The notes: generated by a model from the letters alone, not told the origin. A stretch of DNA of 64,000 nt from Pyrococcus kukulkanii (GCF_041647995.1 NZ_JARRIB010000002.1:216432-280431); one strand, 5' to 3'; shown: positions 27,368 through 36,356, numbered from the stretch's first letter. Translations and numbers: made by a program.

Positions 27368-28957
27368 TCACTTCTTGCCAAGCTTGAGTGTTGATGTGAA
27401 GAAGCTTACTAGTGTTGATCCTGCTATTAGTCCTGCACCGAGGACGTACAAGGCGTTTTGCCCTTCCTCTTTGTACTTGTGTGTCACGGCAAGTCTTATT
27501 GCAAGGGCTATGAGAACTGTTATTCCTGCAATTGGATATTTTATGAGTAGACCTGTAGCGAAAAGAATACCCAACTGTCTGTCTGGTCCTCCGATTGCCT
27601 GGACTATTGCTCCTGGGATTGCCCATAGTAGTAGGTATTTTGCTATTTGTGGATTAGCTCCTGCCTTGATTGTGGCTACGTATACCCTGTCTACAGGAGG
27701 AACGAGATCTTGGAGGAGGTACGTCTTAGCGAATATTGCTACCATTGCAGCGGCAACGATTAGTCCTGTAATCTCTGCAAAGTACTGTTGCTTTCTTCCT
27801 TCTAGTTCAAATTCTTTGTCTTTTCCTTCTCCTCTTATTATCCATCCGGTCTTAAGGTCATAACCCATATCAGCGAAGGCGGGACCTGTAGCTGCTGTAA
27901 ATCCTACGAGAAGTCCTAGTGCAGGAGCAGGGAATCCCATTAGAATACCTAGAACTAGGAAGATCAGGGCAGTTGCAAATGCTGGGAACCATCCTGCGTG
28001 CATTGCTGAAAGTCCTACAATTAGCTCCGAGACTAAAGCAGCTATCGCTGCAAATATGAACCACCAAACGAACATTCCTGCTGACATTCCACTGTACAGA
28101 CCACCTAGGAGGGCGAGGAGTAGTGCAACTGCAATGTACAATCCAAATCCTCTAGTTAGAGCAAACCTAATGTCTTTTTCTGTTCTTGTGAATTCATAAT
28201 TGCTTTCGGCTTCCTCTTTCATTGACTTCTTTTTCTTGGTTATAATCAAGATAATCTGAATTAATGCTACTATTCCCGCTCCTATCATGATACCGTGGGG
28301 AACATAGTACTGGTTAATGTCTACTCCAATGAGCTTCGGAGAATATCCTCTAACTATAAGGCCTATTCCAAACATTGCCAATGCCCACATATTTCCTATC
28401 CATGCAACACCTGCAATATCCGCTGGAATTCCAAGGTATCTAACTATACCTCCCGCAATCATTCCGTATAGCAAGAGCATTGCTCTCTTACCTTTCTTAG
28501 CTGCTGCTATGAGCGTTTCAGCTGTTGCTATTCCTGGGGGCCATGGATTCTTTGCTGGGAATATTCTTGTGTCAAATAACCAGTAAATCATTGTCATATC
28601 TATAATAGCTGCTAAGGTTGCACCAATCCACATTGGCACTAGGAGATCTTCCCTCCCGAGCAGCCAAGTCACACCAACAGGCAGGAATATCGCATTTGCA
28701 GCTCCAAATGTTGCTCCAGAAATTGCCGTCTGAACCAAGTTCTGTCTGTTTAGGTCCAAAAATGCTTTTAATGCTCTCACAGGAATTCTAGCAAGAAGTA
28801 TCGCAATCAATGCACCAATGATTGATGTATTTGTTGAAATTCCCAAACGTGTAATGAGTTCTAGACCAATAATGGCACCGAGCACCGCCATTATGATATT
28901 CAAAACTAATACTCCCGGTTCAAATGCAGAGGGGTGTTTTCTTTTTGGTTCTTCCAT
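27368..28957 (-). CDS. OPT-family oligopeptide transporter
   Basis: Integral membrane secondary transporter of 529 residues with about 12-16 hydrophobic helices, assigned to the oligopeptide (OPT) family from overall pattern (N-terminal GLELITRLGIST, repeated GxP-rich loops, GFPAPALGLLVGF). OPT proteins import peptides or metal chelates by proton symport. ATG 28957 follows GAGGTGG; a GTG three codons earlier is less likely. It is the only transporter in the operon, so its substrate defines the pathway. Confidence 0.82.
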   Translation of the reverse strand: MEEPKRKHPSAFEPGVLVLNIIMAVLGAIIGLELITRLGISTNTSIIGALIAILLARIPVRALKAFLDLNRQNLVQTAISGATFGAANAIFLPVGVTWLLGREDLLVPMWIGATLAAIIDMTMIYWLFDTRIFPAKNPWPPGIATAETLIAAAKKGKRAMLLLYGMIAGGIVRYLGIPADIAGVAWIGNMWALAMFGIGLIVRGYSPKLIGVDINQYYVPHGIMIGAGIVALIQIILIITKKKKSMKEEAESNYEFTRTEKDIRFALTRGFGLYIAVALLLALLGGLYSGMSAGMFVWWFIFAAIAALVSELIVGLSAMHAGWFPAFATALIFLVLGILMGFPAPALGLLVGFTAATGPAFADMGYDLKTGWIIRGEGKDKEFELEGRKQQYFAEITGLIVAAAMVAIFAKTYLLQDLVPPVDRVYVATIKAGANPQIAKYLLLWAIPGAIVQAIGGPDRQLGILFATGLLIKYPIAGITVLIALAIRLAVTHKYKEEGQNALYVLGAGLIAGSTLVSFFTSTLKLGKK

Positions 28958-28967
28958 ATTTTCCACC

Positions 28968-29939
28968 TCAAATTACCAAATTTCCATCTCTAAACAAATA
29001 TTTTCCATCAATTAACACAGTTGGCTTTTTAATAATCCCATCCAGATGGATGGGGGCTTTTACTTTCCCACCAAAGTCGTAGTTGCTTCCTAGGGCAATA
29101 TGGACCGTTCCAAAAACTTTTTCATCTTCTAAAATGTTTCCACTAATTCTTGCCTTTGGATTAGTTCCTATTCCAAACTCTGCTATATTTCTTGCTTCCT
29201 TCCCATACCTAGACAAAATCTCCTCTAACTTCTTTGCTTCATCACCTCCTTCAATTTTTTCAACAAAACCATCCTGAACGATAAGCTTAATGGGATTTTT
29301 TAGAACTCCAATTCCTGCCATAGAGCCGTCAATGACAACAGTCCCATTTGCCGTTCCTTCGACAGGTGCTATGTACGCTTCAGCTCCAGGAAGGTTACCA
29401 CACTCACCAGGGTTCCTATAAACTCCTGTGCTTCTCATGGCTTTTCTGCCCTCTATTGAGAATTCCAAGTCCGTGCCAAGTGAAGTTGTAATTTGGACTG
29501 TGCTTCCATTATCCAGAATATCGGCTATTTTGTTTGTAAGGGCTAATATTTCCTCGTAGTCAGCGTTCATTGTCCTAATAAATATTTCTTCCGTGATACC
29601 TGGGAGCGTAGCTACTCTTGCTCCTCTTTCACATGCTTCTTTTTTCGCTAACGTGTGGGTTATAGATTTTGAAGTTGGAGCTATTACGACATCTGCTACT
29701 TTCATAGCTTCAGCAACTGGTTTGGGAGGTTCTTCTCCATGCATTTTCCGTGGAATAATCTCTATGTAAACGGCTTCAGTGTTTAATTCCTTGGCTTTCA
29801 TCCAGAGGCTGTACCCTATTTTGCGCTCTGGTTCATCTGCGATTATAAGGACTGACTCTCCCTCTTTAACACCTAGGCACTGCTTTAATGCAATCTCACA
29901 TGCTTTGTACAGCTCCGGATTAATTTCAAGAAACTCCAT
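28968..29939 (-). CDS. M29 aminopeptidase/NicX-like metalloenzyme A
   Basis: A 323-residue protein of the same superfamily as the gene at 26.2 kb, but shorter and diverged. Matching motifs are EIIPRKMHGEEPP, GIGTNPKARISGNILEDEKVFGTVHIALG and the metal region APIHLDGIIKKPTV. Most of the family's His/Glu ligands are present. ATG 29939 is 3 bases after the AroM-like stop, and the OPT start follows 10 bases after its own stop, so expression is coupled. The substrate may be a product of the M20, DUF917 or DUF1177 enzymes. Confidence 0.75.
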   Translation of the reverse strand: MEFLEINPELYKACEIALKQCLGVKEGESVLIIADEPERKIGYSLWMKAKELNTEAVYIEIIPRKMHGEEPPKPVAEAMKVADVVIAPTSKSITHTLAKKEACERGARVATLPGITEEIFIRTMNADYEEILALTNKIADILDNGSTVQITTSLGTDLEFSIEGRKAMRSTGVYRNPGECGNLPGAEAYIAPVEGTANGTVVIDGSMAGIGVLKNPIKLIVQDGFVEKIEGGDEAKKLEEILSRYGKEARNIAEFGIGTNPKARISGNILEDEKVFGTVHIALGSNYDFGGKVKAPIHLDGIIKKPTVLIDGKYLFRDGNLVI

Positions 29940-29942
29940 ACT

Positions 29943-30602
29943 CTATCCCTCCAAAAGTTCTCCAATAACTCTTGCCATCAGAGTTCTAGGCAAAACAACA
30001 GGCTTTTTTGTGATTTCTTTCACGATTTCCTTAAAAGATAGCTTGTATCCGATGCAATCCATCACAATGAGATCACATTCTTTCAGCTCTTGAGCAGCTC
30101 TTATGAACTCATCTTCCTTCCCAACGTACGGAGAAACACTTCGAACTTTGATACTTTTAGCAACTCCTTCCCACTTTCTTTTTGTTATTTCTACCTGGTC
30201 TGGATCTGGAACTATAACTCCAAGATTTGAGACGTTTAGAGCTTCTACTGTTTTTAAAAGAAGTAAAGAGGGTTCGACAAGTAATTTCCTAGAGGTTAAT
30301 TCTGGAAACTCTCCAGTACAAAGCACTCCAATGACATCAACTCTTTCTTCTAGCTTTTTAATGCACTCTTGGAGTCTCTTAATGATTTTTTCCCTGCTGA
30401 GTCTAACTTGAGTACCATCCCTGAGTCTGGTTACTAAAACATAATCACCTTCTTTTGGAGCTAATTTTTTGATTTCTTCAAGCGTTAGGTCATCTAAGGC
30501 TCCACACTCGATAATCTCAACTCCTGCTCCCAAGTACGGCTTTATTTCGGGAACTACGTCTACTCTAGGAGATTGACCTATCGTTACAAAGCCTACTCTC
30601 AT
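29943..30602 (-). CDS. AroM-family protein
   Basis: A 219-residue protein related to E. coli AroM (PF07302), a distant relative of the Asp/Glu racemase fold. Family marks: TIGQSPRVDVVPEI at the start, GALDDLTLEEI, YVLVTRLRDGTQV, LCTGEFPEL and the second Cys in MDCIGYK. ATG 30602 follows GGGAGGAAG. The biochemical role of AroM is unknown. With Cys on both halves it could be a third racemase or isomerase-like enzyme. It follows DUF1177 by 1 base. Confidence 0.8.
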   Translation of the reverse strand: MRVGFVTIGQSPRVDVVPEIKPYLGAGVEIIECGALDDLTLEEIKKLAPKEGDYVLVTRLRDGTQVRLSREKIIKRLQECIKKLEERVDVIGVLCTGEFPELTSRKLLVEPSLLLLKTVEALNVSNLGVIVPDPDQVEITKRKWEGVAKSIKVRSVSPYVGKEDEFIRAAQELKECDLIVMDCIGYKLSFKEIVKEITKKPVVLPRTLMARVIGELLEG

Positions 30603-30603
30603 T

Positions 30604-31536
30604 TTACTTCCTCCCAAGAGTTTGGAGGTGTTTCATGGAGCCATAGAGCTCAACTAGGCGTTTGAATTCCTCTTCGTCATAGAATTTTACTTTCCCTCTA
30701 CCAAAGCCCTTAGCGACTTCAATGCAGAATCTAGCGGCCTGCTCAATATCTACTACGTGGCTAGCTCCTGTTGCACATCCTGGAACTGGAACCTCGGCAG
30801 TTATGGCGACTCCAACTACGGGTGCATCTGTCGCGGTTGCTGGCTGTAGGATGCTGTTTATGTGATAAACTCCGTTTCCATATGGTGTTATGTCTTGCAT
30901 TGTAATTGGGACTACAGCAGGCATTCTTCCAGTTACGTACTGCATTATGTCAAGTAAATCGTCACTTACTCTTAATATCCATCCTTCTTTTACAGTTGGA
31001 GTTATAGCAAAGCCCCTGACATTTATGATTCTATTTCCCTTCGTTGTATCTACGGAAAGGATTGCATCCATCCTTGGATCAACTTCATACTTGTTCATGG
31101 TAGCCATATCTACTGGAGAACCCATAAAGGGAACGGGGTCGTGAGGCTGTGTTGGAGCATTCGGACAAATGTGAGTGGCAATTATTACATCACCGTCTAG
31201 AATGTCTCCATTTCTTCTCATATCAGCTAGTTTTAAGGCAACTGCTATTGCAGTTATTGCCCCGTCAGCGTCAGAAACCAGGCCTATCATCTCTGGCCTG
31301 GCACCTATTCCTCCTAGTCTTCCAATGATACCAAGTGTTGGAGCATCTCCACCGGAAAGCTTTCCATTCTTTCCGGGCACTATAATCTTGATGAAATCAG
31401 TAGATCCTTTTTCGCCTTCTATCCTTTTGACTTCAACGTTTTCTAGTCCCCTTTCTCTAAGAACCTCTGCAACTTTTTCTCCTGTAACATATGCGCTGTC
31501 TAACAATTCATAGGCTTCTATAACTTGTTTCATCAT
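30604..31536 (-). CDS. DUF1177 family protein
   Basis: A 310-residue protein of DUF1177 (PF06675), with strong Gly/Asp/His blocks: LGIIGRLGGIGARPEMIGLVSDADG, IATHICPNAPTQPHDPVPFMGSPV and AITAEVPVPGCATGASHVVDIEQA. The His/Asp pattern suggests a metal-dependent hydrolase or amidase. No member has an assigned reaction that I know of. It is flanked by DUF917 and AroM-like genes; ATG 31536 follows GGAGGGTT. Confidence 0.8.
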   Translation of the reverse strand: MMKQVIEAYELLDSAYVTGEKVAEVLRERGLENVEVKRIEGEKGSTDFIKIIVPGKNGKLSGGDAPTLGIIGRLGGIGARPEMIGLVSDADGAITAIAVALKLADMRRNGDILDGDVIIATHICPNAPTQPHDPVPFMGSPVDMATMNKYEVDPRMDAILSVDTTKGNRIINVRGFAITPTVKEGWILRVSDDLLDIMQYVTGRMPAVVPITMQDITPYGNGVYHINSILQPATATDAPVVGVAITAEVPVPGCATGASHVVDIEQAARFCIEVAKGFGRGKVKFYDEEEFKRLVELYGSMKHLQTLGRK

Positions 31537-31548
31537 TTTTAACCCTCC

Positions 31549-32625
31549 TTACAAGATCTTCTTTCCAATTACCTCCTCAACTTGTCTCAAAACTTCAGGA
31601 TCCTTGACTCCAGCACCTAAGATAATGTGCTCTTTGGGCACTACGAGCAAGAGAACATTATCACCTCGTTTTACCTCTGCAGACGTTAGAGGAAGTCCTG
31701 TTTGCAAATCTATCATGACTATTAGATCTGGAAAAGTTCCATATCTCTTTCCTTTGGAATCCTCTATCGTCATAAATTCATTCCAAAATGTTACTTCGTA
31801 CCTTGTGCCATTGCGACCTTTTACAATTACTTTTCCTATATCAAAACCTCCCTTTGTTTCTAGTGTAACCTGCTCTACTTCTCCTTTGCTTATGACATCT
31901 CCGCCACCGAGGTACCCTAGTATCTTTTCTACCATTTGATCTACGTCTGACCTGTTCTCTTGGATTATCTTACCAACTTCTGTGGCCTGAGAAATAGCTC
32001 CTACTGCGGCATTTTCCTTTACGTACTCTGGTGTTACAGGATTTCTTGTTACTGCTACTAATCCTCCGGCCTGAACTGCTGCTTCTCTAATCATTCTTGC
32101 CGCTTTTTCTAAAGGGCCTTTTACAATGACTTCCACATACCTCCCTTTTTCTTTGTTTCCTCCGACTGCAGTCTGGATTGAAACATAGTCAGGAACTTTA
32201 TGTAGTCCAATGGCACCCATGACACCAGTGGGATGAGCCCTGCCATCTGCAGGAGCATCTACAATTGGAATTTCTAGAACGGCAGACTGAATCCACCCGT
32301 TTATTGTTGAGTACCCTCCGTTTTCGGATGATATTAGACCTCCCAGAGGAACCTTGGCAACATCCATAAAGAGCTCTGTAGATTTTATCGCGTGGACAGG
32401 TAGAAGATACCCTTCTTTAGCAGCAGGGGCTCCTACCATGGAGGCTGTGGCTATATACTTGTCTTTGGGTACATGATCAACATCTACTATTACAACTTCA
32501 CCAAGTTCAATAGCGAGTTTTGCATGCTTTAATCCAAGTCTTAAATCTCCCCCTCCTCCCCCTCCAAAGAAAGCGCCACCAAGAACAGCAGCCTCGGCGA
32601 GTTTTTCATCAACCTTTAACTTCAT
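31549..32625 (-). CDS. DUF917/S-methyl-thiohydantoin-desulfurase-like protein
   Basis: A 358-residue protein of PF06032 (formerly DUF917, now S-Me-THD). The N-terminal GGAFFGGGGGGDLRLG glycine loop and the VDAPADGRAHPTG block are diagnostic. The family name implies chemistry on a hydantoin ring, but most members are uncharacterised. ATG 32625 overlaps the stop of the first racemase-like gene (ATGA), linking the two. It supports a cyclic-amide substrate for the operon, as inference. Confidence 0.8.
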   Translation of the reverse strand: MKLKVDEKLAEAAVLGGAFFGGGGGGDLRLGLKHAKLAIELGEVVIVDVDHVPKDKYIATASMVGAPAAKEGYLLPVHAIKSTELFMDVAKVPLGGLISSENGGYSTINGWIQSAVLEIPIVDAPADGRAHPTGVMGAIGLHKVPDYVSIQTAVGGNKEKGRYVEVIVKGPLEKAARMIREAAVQAGGLVAVTRNPVTPEYVKENAAVGAISQATEVGKIIQENRSDVDQMVEKILGYLGGGDVISKGEVEQVTLETKGGFDIGKVIVKGRNGTRYEVTFWNEFMTIEDSKGKRYGTFPDLIVMIDLQTGLPLTSAEVKRGDNVLLLVVPKEHIILGAGVKDPEVLRQVEEVIGKKIL

Positions 32626-33296
32626 GTACTGTCACCCCACACATCTAGTCCCCTAAGAGCATGAAGGGTAACAGCTCCTGCGGCAATTACGGGATCGATA
32701 ACTGGGATACCAACTTTCTTTTCAAGAACAGGAGCAATCATGATTGTTGACATTCCAGTACATCCTAGAACTATTACGTCAACACCTTCTTCTTTCAATC
32801 TCTTCGCAGCCTCTATTGCCTCTTTTCGCCCCCACTCAGTCATTAAATCAAGGGTGTTTGAGACCCCTTTTGGGTGATCTTCGGCAATTAGATTGTCACC
32901 AAGAACTTCCTTTATTACCTTTGGAGTTTCTTCAGTCAAGTTAAGGACACCAACTTTCCTACCGTACGCTAGGGCTAATGCAGAGGCAGAGGATCCAGCC
33001 CCAATAACGGGAACTGAGACCAATTTCCTAGCTTCTTCAACGGCTGGATCGGCTGCACAGCTTATTATTATTGCATCAACTCCTTCCTCTTCAAACTCCT
33101 TTGCTAATCGTAAAATTTTTGGTTTTGCTTCGTTTTCAGTTTTTTCGTCATATATCCCCTTTGGTTGCTCTTCAATGCATCTACTAACTATCTTTAACTC
33201 TGGAAATGCTTTCTCAATTAGCTTTCCATGAATATTTAGGAGTTCCTCGTCTTGAATTGTTAACACTCTTATTAGTCCAACGGTGTACTTTTCCAT
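32622..33296 (-). CDS. Asp/Glu/hydantoin racemase-family protein B, first gene of the operon
   Basis: A 224-residue two-cysteine racemase-superfamily protein with Cys80 (IIISCAADPA) and Cys179 (IVLGCTGMS). It looks closer to hydantoin racemase than protein A of this operon. It is the promoter-proximal gene: the TATA box GGTATATACC lies about 35 bases upstream inside a long inverted repeat, and the divergent Lrp-type gene begins 166 bases away. Confidence 0.8.
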   Translation of the reverse strand: MEKYTVGLIRVLTIQDEELLNIHGKLIEKAFPELKIVSRCIEEQPKGIYDEKTENEAKPKILRLAKEFEEEGVDAIIISCAADPAVEEARKLVSVPVIGAGSSASALALAYGRKVGVLNLTEETPKVIKEVLGDNLIAEDHPKGVSNTLDLMTEWGRKEAIEAAKRLKEEGVDVIVLGCTGMSTIMIAPVLEKKVGIPVIDPVIAAGAVTLHALRGLDVWGDST

Positions 33297-33313
33297 TCAA
33301 TACACCTACAAAA

Positions 33314-33350
33314 GGTGCAATAAGTGATGGTATATACCCATTATTGAACC
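33314..33350. promoter_or_regulatory. Operator-like inverted repeat over the operon TATA box
   Basis: Arms GGTGCAATAA (33314-33323) and TTATTGAACC (33341-33350) are inverted repeats matching at 9 of 10 positions. Between them lies the perfect palindrome GGTATATACC (33329-33338), which also serves as the TATA box for the minus-strand operon. A further related half-site, CATTGAATAA, is at 33373-33382. Binding here would block or steer the transcription factors; the adjacent Lrp/AsnC protein is the natural candidate. Confidence 0.55.
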
Positions 33351-33462
33351 AAAATTTAGAAACATAGGCGCTACATTGAATAATAATTTGAGAGATATTA
33401 TAGTCCAATGAACTAAAAACTTATTAAGTTATTTTTGTAACAAACAAAATTGAGGGGGTAAA

Positions 33463-33948
33463 ATGAAAACAAGATTGTCAAAAAAAGATTGGCAAATTAT
33501 AAAGCTCTTGAAAGAAAACGCTCGAATGAGTGATGCTGAGATTGGGAGGAGAATTGGCCTCTCAAAATCCGCTGTGAGGTGGAGGAGAATAAACTTGCAG
33601 AAGAGTGGGTGTCTCTTTATATCTGCCTACCTAAGATTTGACAAACTTGGGTACAGTTATGCGTTCATATTAATTAAACTGAAGCCAGGAGCATCAAAGG
33701 AACAAGTTATATCTTTCAAAAAGAAGCTTATGGATCATGAATACATATTTGAAGTATATGAAATATGGGGAGACTATGATATCCTTGTAGGAATATTTGG
33801 AGAGGATACTCAGCATCTGAGAAAAAATGTTATAGAGATACTCCAAGAGGAAGAGTGTATACATGATTATAAAATACTAGTTGGCGTAAGAACTCTAAAA
33901 GGGCTTGAAGTGCCCTTCAAAGATGCATTAGTTGAACAAGAAAAATAA
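33463..33948 (+). CDS. Lrp/AsnC-family transcription regulator
   Basis: A 161-residue regulator: N-terminal helix-turn-helix (about residues 7-50, DAEIGRRIGLSKSAVRWRR) and a C-terminal RAM ligand-binding/oligomerisation domain (YAFILIKLKPGAS onward, IWGDYDILVGIFGED). It is read away from the eleven-gene operon, with GAGGGGG before the ATG and a TATA-like ACTTATTAAG 30-40 bases upstream. In this family the ligand is usually an amino acid, which fits an operon that yields amino acids. Confidence 0.85.
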   Translation: MKTRLSKKDWQIIKLLKENARMSDAEIGRRIGLSKSAVRWRRINLQKSGCLFISAYLRFDKLGYSYAFILIKLKPGASKEQVISFKKKLMDHEYIFEVYEIWGDYDILVGIFGEDTQHLRKNVIEILQEEECIHDYKILVGVRTLKGLEVPFKDALVEQEK

Positions 33949-33965
33949 AGAACAATCCAGAGAAA

Positions 33966-35015
33966 TCAAGTAGTTGATGCTTCCTCGTCATTGTATATGT
34001 CCTCATCTGTTATCTCTTCTTCGTAACCTCTTGAGCCCTCCAGCGTTTCAATCCTGAACATGTAGCTCTTGTACCAGTTGTACTCGGGCAACTTCTTGAT
34101 TGGAATTAGCTTCCATGCCCTCGTCTCTTCGGCATAGCCCCAGTTGACGTACTCATTAAAGTTCCTTATTATATCAGTTATTACAACGTTGAATTCATTC
34201 AACAACAACTTCTGTATCTCCCTCCACTTGTCTAGAGAGCTCTCTCTCCTCGTTATCCCGAAGTATCCGGCACACCTGGGCCCCTTAAGCGTTGCAATTC
34301 CCCTTCCAACGAAAGCTCTAATGGCCTTCACGGTTTCTGGGGGATCCGTGATGAATGTGTCGAACTTATGTAAGGCGTAATCCGGCAGTGGCTTCCTCAG
34401 GTCGAACGTGAATATCTCAATGTCGTTGTAACCAATTTCATCGGCGGCCTTCTCTATGAACTTGGTTAACCTCTCATCTATGTCCAAAACAGCTATCCTC
34501 TTTGGAAGTCCCGAGAGCATTAGAGCAATGCTTGTTAAATCATCATCACCTAGGACAAACACTTCTTTGTTCTCTAAATCACCTCTAGTGTGCATGAGAA
34601 TTACCCTGGCCACAGTCGTCTCCGGGGTGACGTAGGCCTGATCGTACTCATGAACTGGCTCAGGCCTGCCCTTCACTATCTCCCTGAACTGCTCCAATAA
34701 ATCGGCGAAGGCTTGAAGGTCCACTGTTTTGCCTTGACAGTGCGGGCAGGTGTAGTCGTACCTCTTCCCTATCCCGTACTCTGCAACAAAATCTTCTCCC
34801 TTCTCGGTAAGCTTAACTCCGTCCTTAAATTCAACGTAGCCAAGCTCGTTCAGGGCCTCAAGAATTGCAACAACCAGTGGCAGTGGTTCCTCACTTAAAT
34901 CAACGATTCTCCATATATCGTTGCTCGCTAAAACTGCAGATAGGACGTTTTCAATGCTCCTCTCGTAAACTGGTATCTTTGTTTTGACTTTAACCCTCTC
35001 AACTATCTCCTTCAT
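33966..35015 (-). CDS. bpsA: Branched-chain polyamine synthase (N4-bis(aminopropyl)spermidine synthase)
   Basis: Adds two aminopropyl groups from decarboxylated SAM to spermidine, giving the branched polyamine that hyperthermophiles need at high temperature. It is 349 residues with an N-terminal winged-helix-like domain, a CPHCQGK zinc-knuckle region, the Rossmann motif VFVLGDDDLTSIAL (about residue 150), the catalytic TDPPET and a C-terminal acidic tail. This matches the DUF43/BpsA family in length and order. It is divergent from the DUF4443-pyrF operon. Confidence 0.9.
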   Translation of the reverse strand: MKEIVERVKVKTKIPVYERSIENVLSAVLASNDIWRIVDLSEEPLPLVVAILEALNELGYVEFKDGVKLTEKGEDFVAEYGIGKRYDYTCPHCQGKTVDLQAFADLLEQFREIVKGRPEPVHEYDQAYVTPETTVARVILMHTRGDLENKEVFVLGDDDLTSIALMLSGLPKRIAVLDIDERLTKFIEKAADEIGYNDIEIFTFDLRKPLPDYALHKFDTFITDPPETVKAIRAFVGRGIATLKGPRCAGYFGITRRESSLDKWREIQKLLLNEFNVVITDIIRNFNEYVNWGYAEETRAWKLIPIKKLPEYNWYKSYMFRIETLEGSRGYEEEITDEDIYNDEEASTT

Positions 35016-35133
35016 CTTTAAACACCTCCAGAAGTGTTCTTTTTTTGAATTCTCTTTTCACCCCTTTTAAAGGTTTCTAAGCTTAGCTTAAACTTTATTT
35101 AGTTTTCAAGCAAATGAAAATTTGGTGGGGAGA

Positions 35134-35724
35134 GTGGAGAGAAAGCGTGGGGCTTATCCTGAGTATACCCTTGAGGATGCCATAGCAACAATATTTCTAC
35201 TTAGAAATCCCCTTGGCAGGAAGCAGATAGCGGAAAAGCTTGAGCTGGGAGAGGGAACCGTGAGAACCCTACTGAGGAAGCTCTCTAATCTAGGAATAAT
35301 AGGATCCAAGCAGAGAGGTCACTTCCTAACTGAAAAGGGTGAGAAGCTAAAGGCCAAGATCAATGAAAGCTTCCTTGATCCCGTAGGTGTCTCCGTAGAT
35401 GGCTGGCCTGCCATCGCCATTGTCGTAAGGAATCCCCCTGAGTTTAAGTCAATAGAGTTGAGGGATGAGGCCATAAAGTTTGATGCAAAGGGTGCGATGA
35501 TTTTAACTGTCAAAAACGGTGAAGTCGTCTTTCCAGAGGACTTGAGGCCCCTAAAGGAAACGTATCCTGAGATCGTGAGGAAGCTGAAAGACTATAGGGA
35601 GGGGGATGCAATAGTGATAGCATGGGCCGAAACCCCACCAAAGGCATTAAAGGCCGCAATACACGTTGCTGTAATAATGAAAGAAAAGGAGCTTCCTGGG
35701 GAACTACTGGAGGTGGTTAAGTGA
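35134..35724 (+). CDS. DUF4443-type winged-helix protein
   Basis: A 196-residue protein with an N-terminal winged helix (residues 10-65, GRKQIAEKLELGEGTVRTLLRKL) and a C-terminal alpha/beta sensor domain, characteristic of archaeal DUF4443. GTG 35134 is chosen for the GGTGGGGAG just before it; TTG 35122 or GTG 35125 would add a few residues. Its stop overlaps the GTG start of pyrF. It is possibly an autogenous regulator of this operon. Confidence 0.75.
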   Translation: MERKRGAYPEYTLEDAIATIFLLRNPLGRKQIAEKLELGEGTVRTLLRKLSNLGIIGSKQRGHFLTEKGEKLKAKINESFLDPVGVSVDGWPAIAIVVRNPPEFKSIELRDEAIKFDAKGAMILTVKNGEVVFPEDLRPLKETYPEIVRKLKDYREGDAIVIAWAETPPKALKAAIHVAVIMKEKELPGELLEVVK

Positions 35725-36356
35725 TAGTCCTCGCCTTAGACGTTTATGAGAGGGACAAGGCCCTGAAGATAGCTGGGGATGTTAAAGATTACATTTCAAT
35801 GGTAAAGGTTAACTGGCCCCTAATAGTAGGGAGTGGTCTTGATGTGATAAAAGAGCTAAAGGAAAAGACGGGGCTAAAGGTAATAGCCGATTTAAAGCTC
35901 GCGGACATTCCAAACACTAACAGGCTAATAGCGAAGAGGGTCTACGAGGCGGGAGCGGATTATGTAATAGTTCACTCATTCGTTGGGAAGGACAGCGTTT
36001 TAGCTGTTAAGGAGCTTGGAGAGGTGATAATGATAGTCGAGATGAGTCACCCTGGGGCCCTCGAATTCATAAATCCGCTAACGGATAAGTTCATCGAGAT
36101 GGCTAACGAAATAAAGCCTTTCGGCGTTATAGCCCCAGGAACAAGGCCCGAGAGAATCAAGTACATCCGCGAAAGGCTAAGCAGGGAAATAAAGATCTTA
36201 ACTCCAGGAATAGGGGCCCAGGGAGGAAAAGCCTTAGAGGCCATAAAAGCCGGTGCGGACTACATAATCGTTGGGAGGGCAATATACTCTTCGGAGAATC
36301 CCAGGGAAGCGGCAAGAAGAATTTACGAGGAGGTGAAAGGATGGAGCTCAGGGTGA
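35721..36356 (+). CDS. pyrF: Orotidine 5'-phosphate decarboxylase
   Basis: Final step of UMP synthesis, decarboxylating OMP without cofactor. It is 211 residues, a TIM barrel with the catalytic DLKLADIPNT motif (about residues 57-66) and the phosphate-binding GIGAQGG and VGRAIY regions. The GTG start is embedded in the upstream TGA (GTGA). Its end overlaps the PUA-domain gene by 16 bases. Confidence 0.93.
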   Translation: MIVLALDVYERDKALKIAGDVKDYISMVKVNWPLIVGSGLDVIKELKEKTGLKVIADLKLADIPNTNRLIAKRVYEAGADYVIVHSFVGKDSVLAVKELGEVIMIVEMSHPGALEFINPLTDKFIEMANEIKPFGVIAPGTRPERIKYIRERLSREIKILTPGIGAQGGKALEAIKAGADYIIVGRAIYSSENPREAARRIYEEVKGWSSG

